A stretch of 64,000 nucleotides of DNA. Source: Pomacea canaliculata. Its lineage: Eukaryota > Mollusca > Gastropoda > Architaenioglossa > Ampullariidae. Position numbers and translations under genes: made by a program. Shown piece after piece: positions 12,357-25,120 of the stretch; position 1 is the stretch's first letter; each line of letters begins with the position of its first letter. The stretch lies in NCBI RefSeq assembly GCF_003073045.1, contig NC_037596.1:10289950-10353949 (forward strand), read 5' to 3'. The notes under the pieces are model-generated. The model was not told the DNA's origin, did not search any database, and saw only the letters and a list, made by a program, of their open reading frames with translations.

Positions 12357-15300
12357 TTAGTCTTGGAAATTAGCAATGGCGTGTAGGTCGTCAGGGAGAA
12401 AAATTCCTTCCACTTGTTTAATGTGCTCTTTACGAGGCAAGTTATGGCCAGAGCACGTGCCCGTGGCGGGCCCCTCCGTCTGTTCCGTCGTCATGAGAAA
12501 CGTGCCCGTGATCGTCTGTACTGTCCCATCCTAGAAAAAAATATTTTGCACATATGCTGTAAGGTAACAATATGAAAAGTGCATATTACTTGAATGTAAC
12601 AACGGTAAATATAATTAAAAAAATATTAAAATAATATTAAATTATTTATGTAACATTTTTTGTTGTTCCACAAGAAAAATCCAGCATTTGAGAATGGCAA
12701 AATAGTGCATGCAAAAACTTCTAAAACCAATATATATTCTGTTATACTATCTTTTCATTGATTACATGAAACAAACTTTCATTACCTTAAAAAAATTAAA
12801 GCACCATACCTGCAATGTCAGAATAAAGTTGCATTTGTAGTCTCGGCTTAGTATGTAAATCTTAAAAATAGTGCAGACTGCTGACATGGAATGGTCTGTT
12901 TGTTGAGTTAAACTGCAGGTGAAGGATGGAACATCTGGAAATCAATTGAATTAGAATCACTTCTTCTTTATTAGAAATCAAAGCGTGAAAAATATAGGTC
13001 CTGGGAAATGTCGAAAAAATGGCAAGGTAGAAAAGCTAGTTCTTTTTGACTGACTGTCCCTTCTGCTGATTCTTTAAAAGGTGTTTATATTTTTCAACAA
13101 ACACATGCATTACATAAAAGGTTAGATAAAACAGAGTTACCGGGCTTTCACCTTTTCTGTTATCGCTCTCTTAGTTTCTTGTTTTTGTTAGCTTGTTTAC
13201 TTGGAAACCTGATAACTTTATATTGACATGAGATACAGACCTGAAATTTGGTTGAGATTTTTTTAATACAACTGTAAACATTTTCATAAAGTCTTTTTAA
13301 GACATATTTAGTAGTTTAGTAGTTACACTGTTTTAAATCAAAATTTCTTAAATTTTAGCAAGCAGTTTTACCACAAAAAATATCATTCAATATAATTAAT
13401 TGGATTTCACAAATTTCCCCCTCAAAAGATTGTAGATCTTTCTTTTAGGTAACAATTTTCAAAAAAAGTTGACTTACAAAATTGACGAAGTTATAAACTG
13501 TTTAAAATGTTTCTTTTGGTGCCACTTTGGATCGCTTCCATGGCAACCGATAGTGTGAAAAGTGCAGTAAAACGTTTTTGAACTATCATTCAAGAGCAAA
13601 ATAGTTTAGTTTAGTCCTTGTTACTCCTCAAGGAGCATACGGCCGCAACAACACCTCACCAGTGGACCCGATATAAGGCAACCACACTCAGTTGGGCCCA
13701 TGTGGTCCCGATGTCTTTGCCTCGCTCTCTACTGTTATTTTACAAGTCCACTTCAGTTTCCCAACTCTCCTCTTCCCTGAGGGTTCCAGTCAAGTGCCTG
13801 CCTGGCAATGGTGTCAGCTGGTTTACGCAGGGTGTGTCCTATCCACCCCCATTTCCGAGTTTTAATGCCTTGGCTAGTGGCATTCTGGTTGGTTCTTTTC
13901 CACAGGCTGCTGTTGGAGAGCTTTTCGGGCCTTCTTATTCCCAGAATATGGTGTAGCCATCGGTTGGCAAAAGTCTGGAGCTTGCTTTTAATTATGTTTG
14001 TCACTCTCCAGGTTTCACAACCATAAAGTAGGACTACCTTCGCATTGGTGTTGTAGATGCGAGTCCTACTGCGAAGGATAATGCTCGAGAGTTCCAGATG
14101 GGGCGTAGGCTGTTGAAAGCATGGATGGCCTTGTTGTTGTGGCTTTTGATGCCATCGTCCGCTCCACCATCCGTGTTTACAATACTTCCCAGATACTGTT
14201 TCCATGATGATCTCTCCTTGAAGCTGGATTGTGAGTTCATGCTTGTTGTTGATTCTAATCACTTCGATCTTCTCTCTGTTGACCTTTAAGCCAGTCTTCT
14301 CTGTTTCTTTTGCCAGCTTACTCAGTTTGTTTGTGCACGTTGTTGCCGATGAGATGGGATACTAATGTCATCTGCAGAGTCCAGATCCTCTAGCTGTTTG
14401 GTGAAGGTCTACTGAATACTGGTGTTGTTATCGTAGGTTGTCTTGCGCATAATCCATTCTATGACCATCAGGTAGATTGTTTTCAACCCATTCTTACTCC
14501 GGTCTTCATTAGAAAAGGTTTAGTGAGTTTAGCGCTGTTGATAACTTGGCAGGACGAGTCTTCGTTCAACCGCTGAATATTGTTTATGAGCCAAGGTGGA
14601 ATGCCATAGTGGATCATCAACCTCCAGATGTCTACACTGTCGAATGCCTTCTCTAAGTCCACAAAAGTTATATAGAGGGAGAACTGTCACTCAAAAGACG
14701 GTTCAATGATACGGATGGTGGTAATGTAGTCAGTGCATGACCTATCCTGGAGAAACCCTGCTTCTTCTAGGGAAAAATAGGTGATATTAATAAAATAAAA
14801 ATCAGTTGCAGTCTGTAAAACGTACATTTTTTATTGAGCAATAACGTCTTTACTTACCACTTGATGTTAAGTCACAGGTGTAGTCCATCATCAGTGAACG
14901 CTCTGTGTAAACCATACACCCGATGCTCAAGAAGGCAGACATATCTTGTGAGAAGATTTTCGCCACGCTGGAAGTCGCGGTTTTTTTGAAAGCTTTGACA
15001 TTGTTCAGGTATTTCTTGCAGCCCTTACGTTCCATAGTACACTCCGCAACTTTGGCGACTATTACAATGTGTTCATCATTAGGATACTTTTTTCTGACAT
15101 ACCATAACACACGATGACCAGGCGGAATGTCTACACATTCAAAAGTGTTTGTAGTTGCATTCATTCCCATAGGCGATTGAGGACTGCATCCTTCGATTTT
15201 ATGGCCTGTAAATGTCACACTTTATTTACAAAAAGGCTTTCTTTTTAAAACACAAAAGTCTTCTACTACAACTATATAAACGATTTAAAATAATTTGTTG

Positions 15301-15698
15301 AATTCCCAACGTTCAATCCTTTTTCGGCTGCTTTTTGGAGTCAGCCAACGCCTCAACACCTCCCCTTGAATCTTTAAACTATCTCTTCAGTATTTTTTTC
15401 TTCTCCTTTACCAACCTCTTTTTAACAATCAAGAATGTATTTACGATCACTTATGTTATTATTTCTACACTAATTAATTTGTACTGTTTTCTAAGAGAAA
15501 GACAGATGTATATCATCAACATGCTCAGGATTATAATCATCCCTATTATTATGACTTCCATCTTATATAATATGCATTTATTACCGTTATGCTTACTATC
15601 TGTTCAGTGTAGGTAGCACCAGTCTTACCTGAGCAGTCCTTCAGGATTACAAGCAGAAAAAGGCTGGTAATTACAAACATCGTTATGTCGATAGACAT
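12357..15698 (-). CDS. Gene 3: secreted Ig-like cysteine-rich protein, four coding exons, 238 aa
   Basis: Minus-strand exons are 15698-15629 (signal peptide, ending VILKDCSG), 15205-14858 (348 bp), 12934-12810 (125 bp) and 12530-12357 (174 bp, TAA). Phases are 1, 1, 0 and the join has no internal stop. Exon 2 has KIEGCSP, FECVDIP, VLWYV, AECTMERKGC, LSIGCMVY and YTCDLTSSG. Exon 3 has FTCSL, AVCTI and LSRDYKC. Exon 4 has GTCSGHNLP and VEGIFLPDD. A non-coding first exon ends at 16341 (GTAAGT) and splices to an acceptor near 15758. A LINE fragment sits in intron 2 and lengthens it to about 1.9 kb against 0.8 kb in gene 4. AATAAA lies on the minus strand at 12124-12119. Close paralogue of gene 4; secreted by prediction, function unknown. 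Confidence 0.87.
13614..14769 (-). mobile_element. 5'-truncated LINE (endonuclease-RT type), in intron 2 of gene 3
   Basis: On the minus strand, hand translation of 14690-14590 gives reverse-transcriptase residues FVDLEKAFDSVD followed by a HYGIPPW segment. An open frame at 14262-13753 gives the C-terminal region with LLYGCETWRVT, NRWLHHILGIRRPEKLSN and KWGWIGHTLRKP. No endonuclease part is present, so it is 5'-truncated, and the RT region is broken by stops and frame changes. Copy B of the segmental duplication keeps only about 50 bp of its 3' end (about 23385-23437). The insertion therefore appears older than the duplication and was deleted from copy B. The family differs from the LINEs at 16.9 and 36.3 kb. 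Edges are approximate. Confidence 0.75.
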
Positions 15699-16340
15699 TT
15701 CTGTTAAATGTCAAACATAGAGATTGTTGAGCCCGAGATAGTCACCGGATTCAATATTCTGTAAACTGAGATAATTTTAGAACAGCTAATTATCCATGTA
15801 AGAAGTCGATTATTTAAAGATAATAATGTACCTGAACCTGATGGAAAATTTATTAAACATGTGTTGAATGAAATTTTTTTTTGGGGTAGGAGATATTACT
15901 AACCCTGCTTTTCGAACAAAAGAAGTTATTAAGCTACTAACTAACAAAGATAATCTTAACGGAGTGTCAAAATTATTAATTTTTTTCATAGCTCTCTGTT
16001 TAAAAATACACTTCATTTTCTTGTTGATCAACCAGTTTTTAACTTCATAAAATACTATTCTTGGCTGTCTACTTTTATCAGCAACAATTTTAAATAAGAT
16101 AAATACCGATAAAGAAAACTATATATTGATTTATACTGCATGCATGAAAAATTTTCCTCTATGATTATTCTACAATGTTTTAGAAACTGTGACAATACTT
16201 GTACTTACTAACAACACTAACAGTGAAAAGAAACGGGAAAAAAACATCTTCTGTCCTCAATAAACAGATTCGTCTGTTGATGTAAAAACGTACTGCCGTT
16301 TAACCATTTACCCAGACAGAAACTTTACAAAGGTACTTAC

Positions 16341-16480
16341 CAGTGGCATTCCCTTGATCAAATATGAAGACAGTTGAAGTGTTAGGCAGTTTGCGTCTGA
16401 TAAGGTTACTGAGGAGTCGACGCAAAGCGAATGACGGGATTGTTGTTATCAGATTGTCGGCGCCGATACTCGTAAATATT
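16341..16480 (-). promoter_or_regulatory. Non-coding first exon and promoter area of gene 3
   Basis: The minus strand has a strong donor, CACTG|GTAAGTACC, at 16341/16340. The matching site in gene 4 is at 24980. Upstream sequence to about 16480 is well conserved between the two copies. The transcription start is not fixed; no clear TATA box was seen. Confidence 0.5.
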
Positions 16481-16679
16481 CTGGCTTTTTACTTTCAAAT
16501 GAACATGACAAGGATTATTTTGTTTTAATCATACATCGTCTTTAGTGTCTAAAAGAGACATAAAAAAAATTAAATTGTTTCCTATTTTTATATACTGTTT
16601 TAGGTTTTCAACACTGGTGGTTAAACACCTGAGCCTTAAATAACTAACAACCTGAAATTTTTTCTTTGTATTATTATTG

Positions 16680-16889
16680 TTGTTGTTGTTGATCTGAAGC
16701 CTTGGCGGCTTGAAGAGTGTGAGATATTTCATCAGCTGGTGTAATAAAGAACATACTGGATTGAGGTTAGAAGTCCCTACGGGCCATAACTTGAATATTC
16801 TAAATATGATTATCTCCCCTCCCTTATCACCCATTCATCCACGAAACGTTATGCAATTTTCATTTCTCACGTCGATATTTACACACTAG
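16680..16889. repeat. Dispersed local repeat, left part (copy interrupted by a LINE)
   Basis: The segment from CCTTGGCGGCTTGAAGAG to ACACTAGAGTTTATACACTT is found again at about 28168-28401. After the LINE it resumes at 20136 and runs to about 20290, matching 29167-29305. It continues to about 20636, matching 48050-48345. It is therefore a repeat of at least 700 bp with three full or partial copies in the window. No coding capacity or terminal repeats were recognised. Confidence 0.8.
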
Positions 16890-17026
16890 AGTTTATACAC
16901 TTCCCCTGTGGGACCCCGGGGTATGCTTGCCTAGCAAGCATTGCAAGAATAGGGTCCCTGCCATCCAGCCAGGCATGTCGTAAGAGGCGACTAAGGTGGA
17001 CACCTCACCTAGAGGTAAAATAGGTT

Positions 17027-17758
17027 GTGGTAGGGCTAACAACCCCACCATGTAAAAAAAATCCTGTTACAGAAACTAAAACCAGAGAACTCGTCACAGA
17101 TGGCGAAGGTAATGAAGCACACCAGGAGACTGGACTAATGACGGACGACAGCCAAACCCGAAAGGGAGCTGGCGCCCCGACAGCGGATTTACTGAAGCCG
17201 AGGCAGAAGTTGAGGGTGGGGTGCTGGAACGTCCAGACCTTGTACCAGACTGGCAGGATGCTCCAATTAGTCAAGGAGTTTGACAACTACAACTTGGACA
17301 TCCTGGGAGTCAGTGAGGTCAGATGGACTGGCACGGGAAAGAGGAGACTAGCGTCAGGACATACCATCTTGTTCTCAGGAAGATCAGACGCTCAGCACTC
17401 TGAAGGAGTAGCTCTACCCTCAACAAGAAAACGAAAAGGCACTGCTGGAATGGAAGCCTTATGGACCAGGCTTTTGAGAGCAAGATTCCATTCCAAGTAC
17501 ACCAAGCTGACAGTGCTAGCCTGCTATGCACCAACAAATGACTCTGAGGCAGAAGACAAGGATGCTTTTTACGATCAGCTCCAGGCAGCCTCAGAAAGCG
17601 TTCCAGCCCTCGACATGTTGCTCATCATCGGCGATCTCAATGCCAAGGTGGGAAGTGACAACACCTGCAGGGAGCATGTCATGGGCAAACATGGAATCGG
17701 AAGCATCAATGACAACGGAGAGAGACTGGCAGACTTTTGTGAAGAAAACAACTACTGA
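17027..17758 (+). pseudogene. LINE endonuclease domain fragment
   Basis: This open frame encodes an exonuclease-endonuclease-phosphatase domain: RVGCWNVQTLY (N of the active site), SEVRWTG (E), YAPTND and GDLNAKVG (D, N). It ends early at a stop after EENNY, where a one-base loss shifts the frame. The following endonuclease and linker residues continue in another frame from about 17757 to 18369. It is part of the LINE at 16903-20122. Confidence 0.85.
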
Positions 17759-18343
17759 TTGGAGGCACACTCTTCCCACACAAAGACATCCACAAGGCAA
17801 CATGGACATCACCAGATGGGATCACAAAGAACCAGATAGACCATGTCATCATCAACCGAAAATGGAGGAGCTCACTTCAAGATGTTAGAGCCTACAGAGG
17901 AGCAGACATTGCCAGTGACCACACTCTTGTGATAGCCACAGTTTCTCTGAAGCTGCGTCGATCACGAGGAAAACAGGCACGTCAGCAGGAGAGTGGACTC
18001 CGGCAAACTAAAAAATCCAGCCACCGAAGGGCCTTTGCTATGGAAGTAAAGAACAGGTTCCAGGCACTAGGAGACCAACAAGAGATGACCTTAGACGACT
18101 TCAATCGAGTCTTACAGGAATCAGGAGAGAAAATACTGGGCTTCCAACGGAAAAAGAAAGAACAGTGGATCAGAGAAGAGACATGGAAGAAGATAGAAGA
18201 GAGAAAGTCAGCCAAACAAAGAATCAACAGCACCAGATCTGAACGCCTGAAGGAACAACACAGACAAAGATATGCAAAACTGAACAAAGAGGTAAAGAGG
18301 ATGACAAGAACCGACAAAAGATATCACATAGAGAAACTGGCAG

Positions 18344-18886
18344 ATGAAGCAAGAAAATGCAGCAAGTAAAAATGACCTGAAGACACTGTACAAGATAAAC
18401 AAACAGCTAAACAACGGGTTTAAGAACAGTGATGTGCCAGTGAAAGACGTGAACGGTAATGTCGTCGAGGGAGAGGCAGGAAAACTACAGCGCTGGAAGG
18501 GAAATTTTGAGTCGGTTCTGAACAGACCAGATCCCCCTCAGCTTGCAGACATCCAGCCAGCAGCTATAGACCTTGACATCTGCACAGACCCACCAAGCCT
18601 GGAAGAAGTGACAGCAGCAGTCAAGACAATGAAGAGCGGCAAAGCACCAGGGGCAGATGGAATAACAGCAGAGATGTTGAAAGCAGACGTGAATGTGACA
18701 GCTCCCAAGCTGACTGAAATCTTCAGGCAAATTTGGGAATCAGGGCAGCTCCCTGTTGCTTGGAAGACAGGGCTCATCTTCAAGTTACCCAAGAAAGGAG
18801 ATCTTGGAGACTGCAATAATTGGAGGGGCATAACACTTCTTTCCCTCACCAGCAAGGTCTTCAGCAAGATTGTTTGTCAAGACTGA
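18344..18886 (+). pseudogene. LINE reverse-transcriptase N-terminal fragment
   Basis: The frame contains the RT lead-in and first conserved blocks: AVKTMKSGKAPGADGITAEM, LPVAWKTGLIFKLPKKGD and NNWRGITLLSLTSKVFSKIV. It then stops at QD. The following RT blocks, with FIDLEKAFDSI at about 19020-19050 and an ADDI-type sequence near 19335, are in other frames. It belongs to the LINE at 16903-20122 and is not functional. Confidence 0.85.
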
Positions 18887-20135
18887 CGGCAACTCTTGAG
18901 AAAGACTCCGACCACAGCAAGCAGGATTTCGCCCTGGGCGATCCTGCTCCGAACACATCTTCATTCTGCGACAGATTCTGGAGCAGAGCAACGAATGGAA
19001 CACACCGCTGTACATCAATTTCATCGACCTGGAGAAGGCTTTTGACAGCATCACGCGAGTCCTTATGGAAGATCCTGAGGCATTACGGAGTCCCCTGCAA
19101 AACTTGTTCAGGTCATTGCAATGCTGTACAGCGATTTCAAATCCCAGGCTGTCTGTGACACGGAGCTCACAGACCCCTTCAACGTCAGTACCGGGGTGAA
19201 GCAGGGCTGCATTCTGTCGCCGTTCTCTTCATCCTGCCATGGACTGGATCATGAAGACTTCACCGACAGCGAGAGGAGAGGGCTCAGATGGACATGACTA
19301 TGACAGCAACAACAGCACTGGAAGACTTGGACTTTGCTGATGACATTGCCCTGCTGTCACACCGCCACCAAGACATGCAGGAAAAAACAAAGGCCTTCTC
19401 AGAAACAGCTGGAAACCTTGGCTTGAAGGTCAGCAACAAAAAAGACTAACAGTATGAGAGTGAACGCCAGAGTCCAAGACAGCATCAAACTAAATGGAGA
19501 AGAGATTGAGGAAGTTGACAGTTTCACCTATCTTGGGTCCAAAATGTCAAACACTGGGGATGCGGAGGTGGAGATTCGAGCCCGACTGGCGAAAGCCAGT
19601 CAGGCCTTTGCTCACTCAGGAGCACATGGAAGGCAAAAAACATCAGCCAGAAGATCAAGCTGAGAATCTTCAAGTCTAATGTGATCAGCACCCTCCTTTA
19701 CGGATCAGAATCTTGGAAGATGACCAAAACCATCAGTAAAAGCTTGACGTCTTCCAAAACAGATGCCTCAGGCGCATACTTAACATCTTTTGGGCCAAAC
19801 ACCATCACCAACGAAGAACTCCACCGAAGAAGTGAAACCGAGTCCATCACCACGCAGGTTCAACGAATGGCGTTGGCGATGGATTGGACATGTGCTCCGC
19901 CAGCAGACAGCAGACCTTTCCAGAGTCGCCCTACGATGGACTCCAGACGGCGAAGAAAACGAGCGCGCCAAAGAAACTTGGAGAAGAACAGTGGAAAGGA
20001 GATGAAAGAAAGGGCTGGACATGGGGTCACCTAAGCGTGTTTCAGCCGATCGACATCGGTGGCGGACTCTGGTTGAGGCCTTATGTGCAACCTGATGCAC
20101 AAAGAGGAATAGATAGATAGATAGTTTATACACTT

Positions 20136-20636
20136 AAAAACGCATTTCAAGACATTTTGCATTTAAATGTCAAAATGATTTTATAACATACATTAGTATA
20201 TTTTTTATTTTGTAGTTGGTGTTTGATTAAGAATGACTAGACTATAAGCAAACAGTTGTTCAGTGTATTTATTTTAGCACATTTAAGAAACGTACAGACT
20301 ATCAATGACCTAAATTTGTGTGAATTCTTACTTACTTATAGAATTATTTATCAATAGAATTCTTAAAATAATAGACTTATATTTCGTTTATTATATATTG
20401 CGTAAGTAGATAGGGGCAAATTGATATTTGTTTCCTCTCACAAAGCATTAACCATTCAGGATTTGTCAGCAGAGTATTCTGGTTCCTGTATAAAATGATG
20501 TAGTGTGATAAAACTAACAATAAACTTTTCTTTCTATTTGTGACAATTTTGCAGATGAATATGTTTTGGAGGGAAGAAGTAACAAACATCAATATGATTC
20601 AATGCATTGTGTACAAAGCCAAAGTACCAGGGGCAG
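20136..20636. repeat. Dispersed local repeat, right part
   Basis: This continues the repeat interrupted by the LINE. 20136-20290 matches 29167-29305. About 20310-20635 matches 48050-48345, including TTTCGTTTATTAT, AGTAGATAGGGGCAAA, GTATTCTGGTTCCTGTATA and GCCAAAGTACCAGGGGCAGA. It ends where duplicated block B begins. Confidence 0.8.
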
Positions 20637-22127
20637 AATATCAGTATACTTGGTCTACGGGTCTGCCATTTTTTGAAATGAAGTTATGATTATACTATAA
20701 CAAGTATTTTAAAAGACAACTTTATTTAAGTCAGCCGATTTTTTTTTTTTTTGTTGTTGTTCTTCTTTACACCTAACCCCTCTCTCTCTCTGTCTCCGTC
20801 TTCACCGTTAGACTAGCATGAAGACCCACTTATTACATTGTTACTAAATTTGTGACTGTAAGATGTATCATCGTTTATACATAGGCATAAACTTTCTACA
20901 CAAAGAATAGAGTCCGTCAAATAGCCAGGGTGTATTGTTGTCTTAAACTCTATTTAAACAAACCATATGTTGTAAAAATGAATGTGCTCTTTCCTGATTA
21001 ATTTATCATTGAATATGATTAGAGGCAAGCTGTCCGATCATAATTCTAAATAAGACGGACTTACGTATACAAAAAAAATAAGTCACATCATCAAAGTTTA
21101 CTTGTATGTCTTTTAATTTTTACCTCTTTTAACTCTGACAGTTTGCCTACACACTGCTTTCTGTAACGATTACATTCTACGGCAGATGTTCATTGGATGT
21201 CTCCCTTGGTCTGTCACATCCATTTTATTTCTGTGCCACTTGTGTACACTGCTATAACACTTTACTAACTTTTATTAAATATACTAAATGTTATAAATGA
21301 TGAGATGATGATGATGATATATTTATGAGGTTTTACAGTTAAAAATATTTCAGAGTGAACAGCCTCACAACAAGGGCAGAACACCAACTACAAACATTTA
21401 GATGCAAAGTTTATTACCAACACCAAGGATTACTTTATAACAGTTTAAAACAATAAAACTGTCAGACGTTTTAAAATTGTCTATGAAAGGGAAACAAAAA
21501 AGTAATGCCACTTTATTTTCTTAATTTATTTAAGCGCAAACGTTTCATGCTGTTGAATATTTTAAAAATTTGTAATATTGTTAGCGATACATATACACAA
21601 GAGTAAGTGCACCCGAGCTGAAAAAGCTTCTCACATTAAATATAAACAATAAAAGAATAAAATCAAGGACGTGAAACAGATAATACGAAATTAGAAATAT
21701 TTTAGAGATACACACTACTTAAGTCGTAAAAGCAATAATAAAACATTCAGTATCAATACACAATAACATCGTCTCATATTCTTGTTCATTTTTATATTAT
21801 ATGTTTTAATGTATGTTCTTAGTTGTGTCCTGTAAGTGTAATCAGTGTACCACTCAGTGTGGAATGGTGGTGTGTGTACGACTTTATTTTATATACAAAT
21901 ATAAATATCTATATATATATATACTGGCGAGTGATTTTAATCGGTTTAGTTAGTGACTATATTTTAAGAATTTCTTACCTGTATTTTCTACATCTATAAG
22001 AAGACTTTTCTTAGACTACCTACACTTCTGAAACTGTCAATGTTGTTATATTTTTCTTGTACATTACAGTATACTACTACTTAAACCAGTTTGACTATTT
22101 TACAATGGTATTTGAAAGGTTTGTTCA

Positions 22128-24352
22128 TCAGTACTCTTGGAAATTAGCGATGGCGTGTAGGTCGTCAGGGAGAAAAATTCCTTCCACTTGTTTAATGTGC
22201 TCTTTACGAGGCAAGTTATGGCCATAGCACGTGCCCGTGGCGGGCCACTCCGTCTGTTCCGTCCTCATGAAAGACGTGTCCGTGATCGTCTGTACTGTCC
22301 CATCCTAGAAAAAATATTTTGCACATATGCTGTAAGGTAACAATATGAAAAGTGCATATTACTTGAATGTAACAACGGTAAATATAAAAAAAATATTAAA
22401 ATAATATTAAATTATTTATGTAACATTTTTTGTTGTTCCACAAGAAAAATCCAGCATTTGAGAATGGCAAAACAGTGCATGCAAAAACTTCTAAAACAAA
22501 CATATTCTGCGATACTATCTTTTCATTGATCACATGAAACAAACTTTCATTACCTTAAAAAAATTAAAGCACCATACCTGCAATGTCAGAATAAATTTGC
22601 ATTTGTAGTCTCGGCTTAGTATGTAAATCTTAAAAATAGTGCAGACTGCTGACATGGAATGGTCTGGTTGTTGAGTTAAACTGCAGGTGAAGGATGGAAC
22701 ATCTGGAAATCAATTGAATTAGAATCACTTCTTCTATCTTAAAAATCGACGCGTGAGAAATAAAGGTCCTGGGAAATGTCGAAAAAATGGCAAGGTAGAA
22801 AAGCTAGTTCTTTTTTGACTGACTGTCCCTTCTGCTGATTTTTTAAAAGGTGGTTATATGTTTCAACTAATACATACATTACATAAAAGGCTTAGATAAA
22901 ACAGAGTTATCAGGCTTTCACCTTTTCTGTTATCGTTCTCTTAGTTTCTTGTTTTTGTTAGCTTGTTTACTTGAAAACCTAATAACTTTATATTGACATG
23001 AGATACAGACCTGAAATTTGGGTGAGATTTTTTTTTTATACAACTCTAAACATTTTCATAAAGTCTTTTAAAGACATATTTAGTAGTTTAGTAGTTACAC
23101 TGCTTTAAATCAAAATTTCTTAAATTTTAGCAATCAGTTTTACCACAAAAAAATCATTAAAAATAATTTATTGGATTTCACAAATTTCCCCCTCAAAAGA
23201 TTGTAGATCTTTCTTTTAGGTAACAATTTTCAAAAAAATTTAACCTTACTCACAAAATTGACGAAGTTATAAACTTTTTAAAATGTTTCGTTTGGTGCCA
23301 CTTTGGATCGCTTCCATGGCAACCGATAGTGTGAAAAGTAAAGTGAAACGTTTTTGAACTATCATTGAAGGACAAAATCGTTTATTCCTTATTACTCCTC
23401 AAGGAGCAGAGGGCCGCGACAACACCTCACCACCTTACTCAGTTGCAGTCTGTAAAACATATATTTTTATTGTCCTTAAAACTAATGAGCAATAACGTCT
23501 TTACTTACCACTTGATATTAAGTCACAGGCGTAGTCTGTCATCAGTGAACCCTCTGTGAAAACCTTACACCCGATGCTCAACAAGGCAGACATATCTTGT
23601 GAGAAGATTTGCGCCACGCTGGAGGTCGCGGTTTGTTTGAAAGCTTTGACATTGTTCATGTATGTCTTGCAGCCCTTGCGTTCCATAGTACACTCCGCAA
23701 CTTTGGCGACTATTTCAAGGTGTTCATCATTAGGATCCTTTTTCGTGACGTACCATAACACACGATGACCAGGCGGAATGTCTACACATTCAAAAGTGTT
23801 TGTAGCTGCATTCACTCCCATAGGCGATTGAGGTCTGCATCCTTCGATTTTATGGCCTGTAAATGTGACACTTTATTTACAAAAAAGCTTTCATTTTAAA
23901 ACATTTTGAACAAAGTCTTCTACTACAACTATATAAACGATTTAAAATAATTTGTTGAATTTCCAACGTTCAGTTCTTTTTCGGCTGCTTTTTCGAGTCA
24001 GCCAACGCCTCACCACCTCCCCCACCCCTTGAATCTTTAAACTATTTCTTCAGTATTTTTTTCTTCTCCTTTACCAAACTCTTTTTAACAATCATTAACG
24101 CATTTACGATCACTTATTATTTCTACACTAATTAATTTGTAGTTTTTACTACGAGAAGGATGTATATCATCAACATGATCACCATTATAATCATCCATAT
24201 TATTATGACTTCCATCTTATACAATATGCATTTATTATCTTTATGCTTACTATCTGTTCAGTGTAGGTAGCACCAGTCTTACCTGAGCAGTCCTTCAGGA
24301 TTACAAGCAGAAAAAGGCTGGTAATTACAAACATCGTTATGTCGATAGACAT
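22128..24352 (-). CDS. Gene 4: secreted Ig-like cysteine-rich protein, four coding exons, 239 aa
   Basis: Minus-strand exons are 24352-24283 (signal peptide with the same residues as gene 3), 23856-23509 (348 bp), 22702-22578 (125 bp) and 22304-22128 (177 bp, TGA). Phases 1, 1, 0 give 240 codons with no internal stop. Exon 2 differs from gene 3 at about 18 of 116 residues, for example EGCRP for EGCSP, LSIGCKVF for LSIGCMVY and YACDLISSG for YTCDLTSSG. Exon 4 ends FQEY rather than FQD because the stop has shifted. All Cys and the key Trp are kept. A non-coding first exon ends at 24980. AATAAA lies on the minus strand at 21888-21883. It is a young tandem duplicate of gene 3; predicted secreted, function unknown. 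Confidence 0.87.
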
Positions 24353-24979
24353 TCCTGTTTAAGGTCAAACAAAGAGATTGTTGAGCCCGAGATAGTCACC
24401 GGATTCAATATTCTGTAAACTGAGATAATTTTAGAACAGCTAATTATCCATATAAGAAATCGATTATTTAAAGATAATAATGTACCTGAACCTGATGGAA
24501 AATTTATTACACATGTGTTGAATAATAGTTTTTTTTTGTAAGAGATATTACTAACCCTGCTTTTCGAACAAGAGAAGTTATTAAGCTACTAACTAACGAA
24601 GAGTGTCAAAATTATTAATTTTTTTTCATAACTCTCTATTTAAAAATAAACTTAATTTTCTTGTTGATCAACCAGTTGTTAACTTCATAAAATACTATTG
24701 TTGACTGTCTACTTTTATCAGCAACAATTTTATATAAGATAAATACCGATAAAGAAAGCTATATATATATTTAATTATACTGCATGCATAAAAATCTTCC
24801 TCTATGATTATTCGCAGCCACTGCATTCTACAATAATTTTACTTACTAATAACACTAACAGTGACAAAAAACGAAAAGAAAAGCATCTTCTGTCCTCAAT
24901 AAATAGATTCGTCTGTTGATGTAGCAACGTACTGCCGTTTAACCGTTTACCTAGACAGAAACTTTACAAAGGTACTTAC

Positions 24980-25120
24980 CAGTGACTTTCACTTGATCAA
25001 ATATGAAGACAGTTGAAGTGTTAAGCAGTTTGCGTCTGATAAGGTTACTGAGGAGTCGACGCAAAGCGAATGACGGAATTGTTGTTATCAGATCGTCAGC
25101 GTCGATACTCGTAAATATTC
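24980..25120 (-). promoter_or_regulatory. Non-coding first exon and promoter area of gene 4
   Basis: The donor CACTG|GTAAGTACC at 24980/24979 and the sequence upstream are nearly the same as at 16341-16480 in copy A. This non-coding exon is spliced to the acceptor near 24412, just before the signal-peptide exon. The transcription start is not resolved. Confidence 0.5.

Larger units (their letters stand above)
10807..16661. repeat. Segmental duplication, copy A (carries gene 3)
   Basis: This block aligns along its length with 20636-25316 in the same orientation, including introns, untranslated regions and intergenic DNA. Similarity begins near GAATATC.GTATAC..GGTCTAC (10807 and 20636) and runs to TAACTAACAACCTGAAA (about 16660 and 25312). 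Copy A is about 1.2 kb longer because it keeps a LINE fragment at about 13614-14769. A TTG/GAT microsatellite at 11488-11543 is long here and reduced to about 20 bp in copy B. Confidence 0.9.
16903..20122 (+). mobile_element. Near full-length LINE, craniofacial-development-protein-2-like (RTE-like)
   Basis: A 3.2-kb insertion is flanked by a perfect 13-bp target duplication, AGTTTATACACTT (16890-16902 and 20123-20135). The unfilled site is preserved at about 28389-28401. It starts CCCCTGTGGGACCCCGGGG and ends in a short GATA-type tail (about 20108-20122). The endonuclease frame has GCWNVQTLYQTGRM, GVSEVRWTG, LACYAPTND and IIGDLNAKVG. The RT part has SGKAPGADGITAEML and LPKKGDLGDCNNWRGI, and the C-terminal part has LLYGSESWKMTKT and RWRWIGHVLRQQ. 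Coding sequence is split over several frames, so the copy is dead. One break is a missing base after AACAAC near 17755, compared with the copy at 36.3 kb. Clade assignment (RTE or a relative) needs a tree. Confidence 0.92.

Noticed and set aside
13618-14289. Several plus-strand frames of 60-110 codons
   Set aside because: They are antisense shadows of the minus-strand LINE coding region.
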